A stretch of 30,822 nucleotides of DNA from an uncultured Moraxella sp. (GTDB lineage Bacteria > Pseudomonadota > Gammaproteobacteria > Pseudomonadales > Moraxellaceae): NCBI GenBank assembly GCA_937975585.1, contig CALJUC010000033.1, positions 1-30,822 of the forward strand. The letters are read 5' to 3'. Numbering within the stretch: the stretch's first letter is position 1; each line of letters begins with the position of its first letter. The notes below the pieces were generated by a model. It did not search any database and was not told the DNA's origin. It saw only the letters and a program-made list of their open reading frames with translations. The position numbers and the translations under genes are program-made. Shown here piece after piece: positions 1 to 8,705 of the stretch.

Positions 1-65
1 CGCATGCGTTTGAGCTCACGCTCATTTTTTGTACCGAAGATACCTCCGATCAGACCTGCCAACAT
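1..65 (-). CDS. secA: Preprotein translocase ATPase SecA, N-terminal fragment
   Basis: The reverse strand opens with ATG at 63-65 and runs off the left edge of the window. The 21 visible codons include GGIFGTKNERELKRM, the typical start of SecA, in which a short amphipathic helix precedes the first ATPase domain. SecA is the motor that drives unfolded preproteins through SecYEG at the inner membrane. Only the extreme N-terminus is present, so no Walker motif can be checked; the call rests on the match to the family's well-conserved first 20 residues. The gene diverges from the peroxiredoxin gene across a gap of about 280 bp. Confidence 0.85.
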   Translation of the reverse strand, partial: MLAGLIGGIFGTKNERELKRM

Positions 66-124
66 GGATAAACTCTCTAAATTTTGCTAGTCAAAAATGA
101 AAAATGAATTTCTAGTTAGACGTT

Positions 125-152
125 ATTATGGAGTTAGATTTTTGAAGTACAA
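125..152 (-). promoter_or_regulatory. Possible sigma-70 promoter for secA
   Basis: On the reverse strand TTGTAC (152-147) is followed after 16 bp by CATAAT (130-125), about 60 bp upstream of the secA start codon. The -10 matches five of six consensus bases and the -35 only three, so this is a weak call in an AT-rich region. Confidence 0.3.
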
Positions 153-347
153 GTTTTTTACGTAAAAAGCCGCATTTTTTTCAATATTTCAGTCACAAAT
201 CAACCGATCCTGACCACCTATTTTGATCATTCAAAACCATGCTTTATTCATTTTATTCATATCAACATCATAAAGCTGTATTTTCTCTGCAAAAGAATTG
301 GTTCATAGTGAATTTATCAACACAATAAAATACTTTTGAGGATGCAC

Positions 348-983
348 ATGAGTTTACGTCTTGGCGATACCGCCCCAAACTTTGACGCAGTAACCACGGA
401 AGGCAATATCAATTTTTATGACTGGCAAGGCGATAGCTGGGTTGTATTATTCTCACACCCAGCAGACTTTACCCCAGTATGTACCACTGAGCTAGGCCGT
501 ACCGCCGCGTTGGGTGGTGAATTCAAGAAACGTAATGTCAAACCATTGGCATTGTCAGTAGACAGCGTAGAAGACCACAATGCTTGGGTTGGTGACATCG
601 CTGAAACTCAAGGTACAGCGGTTAATTTTCCAATTATCGCTGACCCAGATAAAAAAGTGGCAAACCTATATGACATGATGCAACCAAACGCGTCTACCAC
701 TCACACCGTTCGTAGCGTGTTTATCATTGATCCACAACATAAACTACGTTTGACATTCACTTACCCAGCAGCAGTTGGTCGTAACTTCAATGAAATCCTA
801 CGTGTTATCGATGCGTTACAGCTATCAGACGGTTACGGTATCGCAACCCCAGTTGAGTGGCAAGACGGTGATGACGTGATCATCCCACCAAGCGTGAAAA
901 ACGAAGAAATCCCAGCCAAATTCCCGAAAGGTTTTAAAGAAATCAAACCTTACCTACGCACAACCCCACAACCAAACAAATAA
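348..983 (+). CDS. 1-Cys peroxiredoxin (Prx6/LsfA family)
   Basis: The 211-residue product is a cytoplasmic thiol peroxidase that would reduce hydrogen peroxide and organic hydroperoxides. The peroxidatic cysteine is Cys45 in the motif PADFTPVCTTE, and the long C-terminal extension ending around PYLRTTPQPNK is typical of the Prx6/1-Cys group (LsfA in Pseudomonas, yeast Prx1), distinct from the shorter AhpC and Bcp types. GAGG at 338-341 lies 6 bp before the ATG at 348. In-frame TTG at 336 and ATG at 342 overlap or abut this ribosome site, so 348 is the better start. The gene stands alone between secA (divergent) and its own terminator. I saw no clear OxyR-type site upstream. Confidence 0.95.
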   Translation: MSLRLGDTAPNFDAVTTEGNINFYDWQGDSWVVLFSHPADFTPVCTTELGRTAALGGEFKKRNVKPLALSVDSVEDHNAWVGDIAETQGTAVNFPIIADPDKKVANLYDMMQPNASTTHTVRSVFIIDPQHKLRLTFTYPAAVGRNFNEILRVIDALQLSDGYGIATPVEWQDGDDVIIPPSVKNEEIPAKFPKGFKEIKPYLRTTPQPNK

Positions 984-1004
984 TCGTTGGGTTAAGCTTA
1001 CAAG

Positions 1005-1032
1005 ACCTCAGTCAATTGACTGGGGTTTTTTT
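1005..1032 (+). terminator. Rho-independent terminator of the peroxiredoxin gene
   Basis: CCTCAGTC (1006-1013) and GACTGGGG (1018-1025) form an 8-bp stem with one G-U pair and an AATT loop. Seven T residues follow (1026-1032). It lies 22 bp after the stop codon. Confidence 0.9.
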
Positions 1033-1158
1033 ATAGCTAAGCATATCAGTTTTCACCATTTAACCCATTTACCAAACCAATGCTGAATTAAAATCGCCTT
1101 ACCGATACAATCGGTTTTTATCAATAATTATCGAATCAATAAGAAAAAAGGAACTATT

Positions 1159-2148
1159 ATGAATAAATTGACCGTTATGGGGATAAGCTTAATCGGTTTG
1201 GCATTGGCAGGGTGTCAAAGTTTGCCTGTGTCTGATAAGTCACAGAATACGCAGGCTAGTGGTAATTCGATGCGGAACAAGCAAGTCATCAGCATTGAAC
1301 AGCTAAAAAATCAGCGTTGGCAACTTGCGTATGTTATCAATTCCAATGGCAATATCTTAAACCTCAAAAACTTACAATTTAGTCAATCGTTTGGTCATTT
1401 TGATATTACGGATAATTCAAATAAAGCGGTTTATGAAAGAGTTACTTCGATGGCTCATATCATTGATTTTAATTTTGGCTGTAATTCGTTTGGTACAGGT
1501 ATGTCACTAAATAGCGATACAATGATGATTGATAACACGATTATCCAGACACTCATCGGCTGCAGTGATGTAGAGGATGATTTAACAGATGCGCTAAAAG
1601 GGGAAAGCCAGCTAAATTATGATGCCAAAGCCAATCGACTCACCATGACCACCCATAACAATTACCGGTTCGTATGGGATGGTATCCCAAAGCCTCAGCA
1701 TCAATTGCCAACTATCAAAGACTTGGAAAGCTATCAGTGGGAGTTGGAGTACATACTTGCTAATGGGATGGCAGAAGTGGGTGCTTTGAGCGTACCCCAA
1801 GACAATCCAACTAAGCCGAGAAGATATCCGATGTTAAGTTTTGACAATGGTCGAGCCAATTATAGTGTTGGCTGTAACCAGCTCTCAAGTAGCTTTACCA
1901 TGACGCCGGTTGGCATTGCCAATATGATAAATAGCGTTAGCACCTTGATGGCGTGCCCCGCTGACGTAGCCAAATCTGAAAAGATACTACAACAAAAAAT
2001 GCAGGGTCCAAGTGAATTAAAAATCATGAAGTTCAGTAAAGAAACCGCTAAGCTATTTCAAACATCAAACGATGGTAGCGAATTGGTGTGGCAAGGCACG
2101 TTAAAGCCTGATGTCAAATACGGCAAAGGTGAAACACTGTATTTGTAA
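1159..2148 (+). CDS. META (HslJ/DUF306)-domain lipoprotein, two repeats, ends at a premature-looking stop
   Basis: This 329-residue protein starts with a lipoprotein signal peptide (lipobox LAGC, Cys19), so the product is probably a membrane-anchored periplasmic lipoprotein. It contains two META/HslJ-like domains. The first begins near residue 48 (LKNQRWQLAYV, then FGCNSFGTGMS). The second begins near residue 190 (ESYQWELEYI, then VGCNQLSSSF). META domains are linked to heat-shock or novobiocin-resistance protein HslJ in E. coli, but their biochemical role is unclear. AAGGA at 1148-1152 is 6 bp before the ATG. The TAA at 2146-2148 falls in frame with a following DUF4377 segment, so the ancestral protein was probably longer (about 418 residues). 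The truncated form keeps both META domains and may still be functional. Confidence 0.88.
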   Translation: MNKLTVMGISLIGLALAGCQSLPVSDKSQNTQASGNSMRNKQVISIEQLKNQRWQLAYVINSNGNILNLKNLQFSQSFGHFDITDNSNKAVYERVTSMAHIIDFNFGCNSFGTGMSLNSDTMMIDNTIIQTLIGCSDVEDDLTDALKGESQLNYDAKANRLTMTTHNNYRFVWDGIPKPQHQLPTIKDLESYQWELEYILANGMAEVGALSVPQDNPTKPRRYPMLSFDNGRANYSVGCNQLSSSFTMTPVGIANMINSVSTLMACPADVAKSEKILQQKMQGPSELKIMKFSKETAKLFQTSNDGSELVWQGTLKPDVKYGKGETLYL

Positions 2149-2415
2149 ATTGCGCCACAAGATGAGCGATGTGACCAAGTGACTTACAAGCGCTGCTTAA
2201 TGGTGCGAGAAATCATTTACAATGAGCAGGGCATCAAAACCAGTCAAGGTCAATGGCACAAACTCTATGAGAAAATTGAAGGTTATGAAAAATCGCCAAG
2301 CCAAGGCAATATTATTCGTGTGAAACGCTATCGCACACCACCGACCGATACCAAAGGCTATGGCAACTTGTATGTACTAGATATGATTGTCGAAACCAAA
2401 ACATTGGATAAGTGA
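2149..2415 (+). pseudogene. DUF4377 C-terminal segment separated from the META lipoprotein by an in-frame TAA
   Basis: Directly after the TAA at 2146-2148, in the same frame and without further stops, the sequence encodes IAPQDERC, then CLMVREI, a YEKIEGYE segment and a conserved-looking IIRVKRYRTPP, ending with VLDMIVETKTL. This resembles DUF4377, a small domain that in related bacteria is often fused behind META domains in one lipoprotein. A single change of TAA to AAA would restore LYLKIAPQ and one 418-codon gene. An independent start at GTG 2179 is possible but would cut off the beginning of the domain, has no convincing ribosome site and would leave no export signal. I therefore read it as the tail of a recently interrupted gene, or as a sequencing error. 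Confidence 0.7.
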
Positions 2416-2429
2416 TTTCATCAATATAA

Positions 2430-2466
2430 AAAAGCGATGGCTAAACTTACTTAACCATCGCTTTTT
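2430..2466. terminator. Bidirectional terminator between META/DUF4377 and rlmL
   Basis: GCGATGG (2434-2440) pairs with CCATCGC (2455-2461), flanked by an A-run on the left and TTTTT (2462-2466) on the right, so it can act for both converging transcripts. Its position just after the DUF4377 segment fits a transcript that still spans both halves of the split gene. Confidence 0.85.
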
Positions 2467-2500
2467 ATTACTAGTCATCTTTTTTATCGCAAGTTATCAA

Positions 2501-4732
2501 TTACTTATGACGAATTGCCCAAGACTGGTGAATTGGTCTTTTGATGTCAAAGTCAAAACCAATCGTTTGTGACGTCATCGGCTCAACATGGTAGCGTTGG
2601 CTAATTTCGTCATCGAGCACAAACTTGGTAAAGTTGTTTGAGAAATATAGCACGCCTTCAGGCGCTAGACGGTTCATTGCTCGGTTAATGAGTGGCACAT
2701 GGTCACGCTGCACATCAAACGTACCTTGGAATTTTTTCGAGTTTGAGAAAGTCGGTGGGTCGATAAAAATCACATCGTACTGCTCAGTGTTACTTTTAAT
2801 CCACTCAAAAATATCTTGCGCGATAAACTGATAACCACTGGTATCCGGCAAGCCATTTAACGCAAAGTTTCTGCGTCCCCAATCCAAGTAATTTTGCGAT
2901 AAGTCAACTGAAGTGACGGCTTTGGCGCCGCCCAATGCCGCATGCACACTGGCGGTACAGGTATAAGCAAATAAGTTTAGCACGGTTTTGCCACGGCTAT
3001 TTTCTGCGATGATTTTACGGATACTGCGATGGTCTAGGAAAAGACCCGTATCCAAGTAGTCGCTGAAGTTGACCAAGAAATAGGCGCGTTGGTTGTTTGC
3101 CGTTGGCTCGCTGACCACATAGAATTTGCCCGAATTGGCTTTTTTCTCGTATTGCTCATTGCCAGACTGGCGGGCGCGGGTCTTGATAAACACCTGCTCG
3201 CGGTTGACTTGCAATGCTTCACGCACACCATGGAGGGCTAGATTAAAGCGTTTTTTAGCGGTTTCAGGTGGGATAGATTTTGGTGCGGCATATTCTTGCA
3301 CATGGACAAATTCGCCATATACATCGACCGCGACTTTGAAGTCGGGCAAATCCGCATCGTATACGCGCAAGTTAGTCACGCCTTGTTTGTTGGCAAGTTT
3401 GCGTAAGTTGCCCAAGTTCTTTTGCAAGCGATTGATAAAATCTTGGCCTTCTTCCACTTGAATTTCGCGTTTTTCAAAGCGGGTAATGAGCGGGGTATCT
3501 TTGCTTTTTAGTAGCTCACCATAGCGGAAATATACCACGATCGCACCATTGTGACAACGCAAGGTTTTTGGCTCAGCAATCGGCAATACGTCCGCTTGCT
3601 CGACTTTGGCCGCCAATACGCCTAGGGTGACATCAGCAGGACTTGCGACAAATAGGGCTTGGAGTTTTTTCCCCAAACCTTGATACAGTGGCTTAATCAA
3701 CTCTTCTTCGCCCAAACGCTCACCATACGGTGGGTTGGTGATGATGAGCGGATTTGACCAACCGTTCACTTGTTTTTCCAGTGCCAAGTTCAGGGAGGCA
3801 AGCGAACGCTGCTGTAAAGTAATGCGGTTGATAATCGGGGTTAGACCGGCCGCCATTAGGTTTTTATGAGTCGCTTTAACTGCGCCCGCGTCCATATCAA
3901 AGGCAAAAATCGCTGGCATGTCGCCATTGGCCATCGCATTTAAGCGGGTGTGAAAACGTTCTTGCGCTTCGGTCACCATACTATCCCACAGCGTGGCATC
4001 GTGATGTTGCCACGCATAAAAACCAAACTGACTATCGGCTTTATCAAGACCGACTGCGTAATCGGCACTCATGAGCAAGGCTTCGATGATGAGCGTACCG
4101 GATCCACACATCGGGTCAACAATACTGTCATAGTTGGTATTATGGAAATTCACGCTATACAGCAGGGCAGCCGCCAAGTTTTCTTTGAGTGGTGCTTCGG
4201 TCATTGCAGCGCGATAGCCACGGCGGTGTAAACTGGTGCCCGAGAGGTCAAGATACAACTCGGCTTGTTTATCGGTAACGGTGGCCATAATGGCAAAGTC
4301 TGGGTCTTTATCAACGTTTGGACGGCTACCGATGACTTCATTGAATTGGTCGGCAATCGCATCTTTGACGCGTAGCATCGCAAATTGTTGGTTGGCTTGG
4401 ACACGTTTATCAAGGGTTAGGCGAATGGCAAAGGTTTGCTCAACATTAAATAGCTGCGTCCATTTGACCGTTTTGGCAAAGGTGTATAGCTGTTCGGCAA
4501 TGTCATACTCGGTGTTGATGTTCTTTTTACCAAGGGGCAGTAACACACGTGATGCCACGCGCGACCACAAGCACACTTGATAGATTTTTGCCAAGGTTAA
4601 AGTCGCAGTTAGGCGGCCAATGCGCTCTTGGGTCGCGTCAATACCAAAACTTGCAAGTTCGCTTTGTAAGGGTAGCTCTAAGCCATCTGCACAGGTAATA
4701 ACAATCGGAAAAGTTGCTTGGGTGTCGGTCAT
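2501..4732 (-). CDS. rlmL: Bifunctional 23S rRNA methyltransferase RlmKL (m2G2445 / m7G2069)
   Basis: This 743-residue protein has the layout of fused RlmL and RlmK: an N-terminal THUMP-containing region (about residues 1-160), a first SAM methyltransferase with DPMCGSGT near residue 206 and NPPYGERLG near 331, and a second methyltransferase with VLNLFAYTCTASVHA and IDPPTF near residue 656. In E. coli (702 residues) the enzyme makes m2G2445 and m7G2069 in helix 74 of 23S rRNA. All key SAM and catalytic motifs are visible and the gene is intact. The start is the ATG at 4732; the upstream purine stretch is weak. It follows the mscS gene on the same strand by 55 bp and is probably the last gene of an lpd-like/mscS/rlmL transcript. 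Confidence 0.95.
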   Translation of the reverse strand: MTDTQATFPIVITCADGLELPLQSELASFGIDATQERIGRLTATLTLAKIYQVCLWSRVASRVLLPLGKKNINTEYDIAEQLYTFAKTVKWTQLFNVEQTFAIRLTLDKRVQANQQFAMLRVKDAIADQFNEVIGSRPNVDKDPDFAIMATVTDKQAELYLDLSGTSLHRRGYRAAMTEAPLKENLAAALLYSVNFHNTNYDSIVDPMCGSGTLIIEALLMSADYAVGLDKADSQFGFYAWQHHDATLWDSMVTEAQERFHTRLNAMANGDMPAIFAFDMDAGAVKATHKNLMAAGLTPIINRITLQQRSLASLNLALEKQVNGWSNPLIITNPPYGERLGEEELIKPLYQGLGKKLQALFVASPADVTLGVLAAKVEQADVLPIAEPKTLRCHNGAIVVYFRYGELLKSKDTPLITRFEKREIQVEEGQDFINRLQKNLGNLRKLANKQGVTNLRVYDADLPDFKVAVDVYGEFVHVQEYAAPKSIPPETAKKRFNLALHGVREALQVNREQVFIKTRARQSGNEQYEKKANSGKFYVVSEPTANNQRAYFLVNFSDYLDTGLFLDHRSIRKIIAENSRGKTVLNLFAYTCTASVHAALGGAKAVTSVDLSQNYLDWGRRNFALNGLPDTSGYQFIAQDIFEWIKSNTEQYDVIFIDPPTFSNSKKFQGTFDVQRDHVPLINRAMNRLAPEGVLYFSNNFTKFVLDDEISQRYHVEPMTSQTIGFDFDIKRPIHQSWAIRHK

Positions 4733-4787
4733 GAAATCTTGCCAAAATAATCGTCAAAAGAAATTGCCGCTATTCTAGCACGTTTGG

Positions 4788-6035
4788 TTACGAGTTAGGG
4801 GAAGTCGTTTTAGGATTGGCAGGATTCGCCAAAATCTGCATATGCGGATAAGGGGTTTTGATACCCGCATTGTCCAACGCGGCTTTGATATGTTCTCGCA
4901 TCAGTTCTTTAATAAAAGGCATCCGCGCGACATGCGGTGGACTGACCCAAAAACGCACGATAAAAAATACCCCAAAGTCGCCAATCTTATCGACGGTTGC
5001 TGTCGGAGCAGGGCGCTCAAGGACTTCTTTGGTATCTTTGACCACAGCGACAATAATCTCACGCGCGGTTTCAATATCAGATTCAAGCGAAATCCGCACT
5101 TCAATGTCAAAACGAATTAGATTTTTTGAGGTAAGGTTAATGACTTCCGCGGACGCCACAGTCGAGTTGGGGAAAATCACCGTGATGTTATCGCGGGTTA
5201 GCACTTGGGTGGTACGGAGCGCGATTTGTACCACTTTGCCCTCTTTACCATTAATACTGACCCAATCTCCGACCTGAAATGACTGTTCAATCAAGATAGT
5301 AATGCCTGAGATAAAATTCGCCAGTGTCGCTTGCGCGGCAAAACCAACCGCGATACCGGCAATCCCAAGACCCGCAACCACCGACACGATATCAAAGCCA
5401 AACTGCGACATCACCGAGGCAATCCACATGATGATAATCAGCATCGACATTAGGTTGAATAGTAGCTGCTCAATCGAGGCATTAAGGCCGTAGTTTTTGA
5501 GCGTCTTTTCCATCAGGTAGCCCAAGTTATACCACGCCAAATAAAACAGCACCGACCACATACCGGCTTTGGCCGTGGCCTTCACCGTGTTGGTTTCAAA
5601 GTTGAGTTGGCTCATCACGACCAACACACTGGCAAATAACCATGACAAACGCAATGTTAAGCGTAAAACTTGGCGAAACTTGCCATCTTTACGACCCGGT
5701 AGATGTTTGAGCAAATAAGATGCCAACCAGTAAACAATCCCCAAACCACCCAATAAAATCAGAATTTTGATACCTGTACTGGCAAGTTTTGACAGATGCA
5801 GTGACCAGTTAATTGCCTCATCTTCCAGTGAACCACCAATCGCTAGATAAAAGTCATAATACAAATCGTTATAGATATCACGAAAAAAACGCGTTACCTC
5901 ACGTGCGGTTAGCACTTGAAAGGGTGAGGCATTGAGGATAGGCGTCGCAGTTAAGATAGAAGGGTAGGTCACTGATACAGGCTCAAACAAGTGGGTGTTC
6001 GGGTATCGCATTGATGGATGGTCATTGACGGCCAT
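4788..6035 (-). CDS. MscS-family small-conductance mechanosensitive ion channel
   Basis: The 415-residue protein would sit in the inner membrane and release solutes on hypo-osmotic shock. Four hydrophobic segments precede the signature pore helix around residues 215-242 (AGLGIAGIAVGFAAQ followed by ANFISG), which is the Gly/Ala-packed TM3 of MscS. After it comes the beta domain (FQVGDWVSING, TTQVLTRDNITVIFPNS) and a C-terminal alpha/beta domain ending in PYPHMQI. It has a longer N-terminus than E. coli MscS (286 residues), with about 85 mostly polar residues before the first membrane segment. The ATG at 6035 lacks a strong ribosome site; ATG at residue 9 is an alternative. It lies 32 bp after the flavoprotein gene and 55 bp before rlmL, all on one strand. 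Confidence 0.92.
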   Translation of the reverse strand: MAVNDHPSMRYPNTHLFEPVSVTYPSILTATPILNASPFQVLTAREVTRFFRDIYNDLYYDFYLAIGGSLEDEAINWSLHLSKLASTGIKILILLGGLGIVYWLASYLLKHLPGRKDGKFRQVLRLTLRLSWLFASVLVVMSQLNFETNTVKATAKAGMWSVLFYLAWYNLGYLMEKTLKNYGLNASIEQLLFNLMSMLIIIMWIASVMSQFGFDIVSVVAGLGIAGIAVGFAAQATLANFISGITILIEQSFQVGDWVSINGKEGKVVQIALRTTQVLTRDNITVIFPNSTVASAEVINLTSKNLIRFDIEVRISLESDIETAREIIVAVVKDTKEVLERPAPTATVDKIGDFGVFFIVRFWVSPPHVARMPFIKELMREHIKAALDNAGIKTPYPHMQILANPANPKTTSPNS

Positions 6036-6067
6036 CGCATCAATACAAGTGGCTAATTTAAATCAGG

Positions 6068-7543
6068 CTATGGGGTCAGTTTTTCATTCGGGATAAATTC
6101 TATATGCAATTGACGTTCGACATCACGCAAACAGGTGCGTAGCGCTTCAACGATGGTCGGATGGTAAAATGGCATCTCGAGCATTTTTTTCGCGGTCAGT
6201 CCATTGTCAATAGCAAGCGCGAGTAGATGGGTTAAGTATTCACCATCGGGGGCAATCATGGATGCGCCCAAGATTTTACCGTTGTCTTTATGGGCATAGA
6301 TATGCATCTGACCCATGTTGACGCCCATCACACGGCTACGACCTTGGTTAGAAAAATTGACCCGACCGGTGACGAACTGCAATTCACCCTTGTCTTGCAT
6401 GGCATTGAGCGTGGGTAAGTTTTCACCAACTTGGCAAATATTCGGCTCGGTAAAGGTAATCGCCATCGGCACACGTTGGAATACCAAGTCAGAATTGCCG
6501 TCACCACAGACCACAGAGCCTGCATTATAACCCTCGTCACTGGCCACGTGCATCAGTGGTAAGATACCATTGGCATCACCGATGATATACACATTGCTAT
6601 CACCAACTTGTCCAGTTTTGGGGTTAACGTTTTTTGGGTTGCCGCGCTCATCGATTTCAACGTCGATACTTTGCACGCCCAAAGATGCCAAGTGAGTCTT
6701 GCGCCCAATCGCCAATAACACACGGTCAGCGCTAAAGCGTTGTTTAGTGCCTTGTAGGTCTTGGTAGTCGACACTGATTTGCTCACCGTCTTCGCTAAGG
6801 ATTAAACCATCAATTTTGACATTGAGTAATAGCTCTAGGGTCGGGGTATTCGGATTGTTGGCTAGTACGTCAATGGCAATGGCATTAAGCGCTTCGTCAC
6901 TGATACCACCAACTTTGGCTTGACGGTTAAACAGTTTCACGGTGACGCCAAGTTTGGCCATCGCTTGGGCAAGCTCTAGGCCAATCGCGCCTGTACCGAT
7001 AACCGCTAATGTCTTCGGTAGGTCGGTCAATTCAAATACCGTGTCTGAGGTTAGCACCCGCTCGCCCAGATTTTTCCATTCATCAGGGACAAAGGGCGTC
7101 GAACCGGTGGCGATAATCAGTTTTTTCGCACTGATTAATTCTTCATTAACTGAGATAAGGATATGCCCGTTCTCATCTTTACCGACTAATTTGGCAATAC
7201 CGTCAATGGTCTTGTTATCATCCCATCGTTCAACTTGTTGGGTGATAAAACTGGTAAAACGGTCGCGTTCACGTTGTACCCGCGCCATCACTGCCTTACC
7301 ATCAATCTGAATATCACCGCTTACCCCAAATTCTTCAGAGTGCATCGCGTAGCTTGCGCGATGAGCAGCTGCAATCAGCAACTTACTAGGCATACAGCCA
7401 ACGGTGGCGCAAGTGGTCGTCCAAAAGCCATTGTTGATAATGACCGTGTTTTCATGGTTTTTTAATACTTTTTTGAAGGCAACTTGTCCGGCTGTGCCCG
7501 CACCAATAACGGCGACATCGACATAGCGTGTTGGGGTCTGCAT
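6068..7543 (-). CDS. Class I pyridine nucleotide-disulfide oxidoreductase (dihydrolipoyl dehydrogenase-like)
   Basis: This 491-residue flavoprotein has the FAD-binding GAGTAG near residue 14, the redox-active disulfide CATVGC (Cys45/Cys50), an NAD(P)-binding GTGAIGLELAQA, a second FAD motif ending in YIIGDANG, and the C-terminal HPTIVEALR that supplies the active-site base in this family. It fits dihydrolipoyl dehydrogenase, the E3 enzyme that reoxidises dihydrolipoamide with NAD. No 2-oxoacid dehydrogenase E1 or E2 gene and no lipoyl protein is nearby, and the C-terminal motif is FYHPT, not the HAHPT of classic E3. A role as a stand-alone disulfide or quinone reductase is therefore possible. 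AAGGAA lies 7 bp before the ATG. It is probably the first gene of a unit with mscS and rlmL. Confidence 0.88.
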   Translation of the reverse strand: MQTPTRYVDVAVIGAGTAGQVAFKKVLKNHENTVIINNGFWTTTCATVGCMPSKLLIAAAHRASYAMHSEEFGVSGDIQIDGKAVMARVQRERDRFTSFITQQVERWDDNKTIDGIAKLVGKDENGHILISVNEELISAKKLIIATGSTPFVPDEWKNLGERVLTSDTVFELTDLPKTLAVIGTGAIGLELAQAMAKLGVTVKLFNRQAKVGGISDEALNAIAIDVLANNPNTPTLELLLNVKIDGLILSEDGEQISVDYQDLQGTKQRFSADRVLLAIGRKTHLASLGVQSIDVEIDERGNPKNVNPKTGQVGDSNVYIIGDANGILPLMHVASDEGYNAGSVVCGDGNSDLVFQRVPMAITFTEPNICQVGENLPTLNAMQDKGELQFVTGRVNFSNQGRSRVMGVNMGQMHIYAHKDNGKILGASMIAPDGEYLTHLLALAIDNGLTAKKMLEMPFYHPTIVEALRTCLRDVERQLHIEFIPNEKLTP

Positions 7544-7629
7544 GGGTATTCCTTATTCTTTTCAAAAGTGATTATTTAAAGGTAGTTATTTAACCCTGGT
7601 TAATTATTATATAAAGGCATAACAACTGT

Positions 7630-8121
7630 TTAAGACTGCTGAAGTAGCGTCAATAGGCTTTCGACATGACCTTTGGCGCGCACGTTTGTTAATGCCTGCT
7701 GTAATGTCCCCATCTTATCAAAAATAAAAGTCGATCGCACCACGCCTTGTACCTTTTTACCATACATCATCTTTTCACCAATCACACCAAAGTGACGGCA
7801 TAAGGTTTCATCGCTATCGCTAATTAACGGAAACGTGATTTGCTTGGCAGTGATAAAACGTTCATGACTTTTGATACTGTCGCGTGACACGCCAACGACT
7901 TGATAGCCAAGGTTGGCAAAGGTGGCTTGATGCTCGCTAAAGTCCTGCGCTTGTACGCTACAACCTGCGGTATTGTCTTTGGGGTAAAAATACAAAATCA
8001 ACCCTGACGGCTGTGCTTGTAGATAATCAGGCAAGATAGTCGTTAGCTGGATAAAATTATCAGGCTGCTTGGCATCAGCATAAACAAGGTTAACGGGAAA
8101 ATCAGGTAATGTCAGCGTCAT
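7630..8121 (-). CDS. bcp: Thioredoxin-dependent peroxiredoxin, Bcp/PrxQ type
   Basis: The 163-residue cytoplasmic peroxidase matches bacterioferritin-comigratory protein. The active-site block is YFYPKDNTAGCSVQAQDF, with the peroxidatic Cys54 preceded by the required Pro47 and Thr51, and VRSTFIFDKMG is the later conserved strand. The usual PrxQ resolving cysteine five residues after the peroxidatic one is absent (Gln59 here), so resolution may use the other cysteine in DETLCRHFG or an external thiol. The N-terminus is a little longer than E. coli Bcp (156 residues). A ribosome site AAGGA precedes the ATG. The flavoprotein gene downstream on the same strand starts after 86 bp; a functional link through thiol redox is possible but unproven. 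Confidence 0.92.
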   Translation of the reverse strand: MTLTLPDFPVNLVYADAKQPDNFIQLTTILPDYLQAQPSGLILYFYPKDNTAGCSVQAQDFSEHQATFANLGYQVVGVSRDSIKSHERFITAKQITFPLISDSDETLCRHFGVIGEKMMYGKKVQGVVRSTFIFDKMGTLQQALTNVRAKGHVESLLTLLQQS

Positions 8122-8275
8122 AGGGCATCCTTAATTATTTAATCAATCGTTAGCAAATAGCGTTATGTTCATTGTAATCACGGTTAATTGGTCATTTTAA
8201 CGTATAAATCCATTTTCTGATAACGGCGCATAACGCTGACAATATCACGAATCCACTGGAATAAACGATAGGCAT

Positions 8276-8300
8276 AAAAAAGACCGACATAATGTCAGCC
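8276..8300 (-). terminator. Terminator of the small four-cysteine protein gene
   Basis: Reading leftward, GGCTGACAT and ATGTCGGTC form a stem with two wobble pairs and a tiny T-centred loop (8300-8282), followed by six T residues (8281-8276). It lies about 22 bp after the stop codon at 8322. An opposing T-run (8301-8305) may give weak activity for the other strand. Confidence 0.75.
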
Positions 8301-8321
8301 TTTTTGTGAGATTCAGCAAGA

Positions 8322-8651
8322 TTAGCGTGCAGCAGGGCGATTAAATTTGATACCGTTACCACAGGCTTTTAGTTTACTGACAATGGTTTGATAGGTTTTG
8401 TTTTGGCGTACATCTTTACCGCCCTTGACCCAATTGTCGATTTCGGTTTTTTGCGCTTGGGTGATATTGGCTTGCTCATTGACCACACAGCTACATACCT
8501 TTTGTGCTGAGCTACGGTCAGTGATGTTTTTGTCGGTCATTTGGGTAACGCAAGCATTGACTTGGCGCGGGTCACCTGCAGCTTGGGCAGATTGGGTCAT
8601 GGCAGGGATAGCGAGTAATGCCAATAGTGGTAACATTGCAACTTGTTTCAT
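8322..8651 (-). CDS. Small secreted protein with four cysteines, function unknown
   Basis: This 109-residue protein has a clear signal peptide (hydrophobic core MLPLLALLAIPAM, likely cleavage after SAQA at residue 24), giving a mature periplasmic or secreted protein of about 85 residues. It has four cysteines in the mature part: Cys34, a Cys53-Ser-Cys55 pair and Cys97. That would allow two disulfides or a CxC redox or metal site. The mature protein is mostly predicted helical and polar, with no membrane segment. AAGGA precedes the ATG at 8651, and a terminator follows. I do not recognise the family, and the neighbours (bcp and queC) do not define a role. Confidence 0.85.
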   Translation of the reverse strand: MKQVAMLPLLALLAIPAMTQSAQAAGDPRQVNACVTQMTDKNITDRSSAQKVCSCVVNEQANITQAQKTEIDNWVKGGKDVRQNKTYQTIVSKLKACGNGIKFNRPAAR

Positions 8652-8705
8652 GCGTGTTCCTTAAAAGAGTCCTCAAAGTGATAAATGTTGCCTGTTGCCG
8701 AGTAT

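Noticed and set aside
2387..2572. Short plus-strand reading frame across the terminator and the rlmL 3' end
   Set aside because: It spans a terminator stem and overlaps the intact opposite-strand rlmL gene.
3126..3461. Long plus-strand open frame inside rlmL
   Set aside because: It lies fully antisense to conserved RlmKL sequence and has no ribosome site or recognisable domain.
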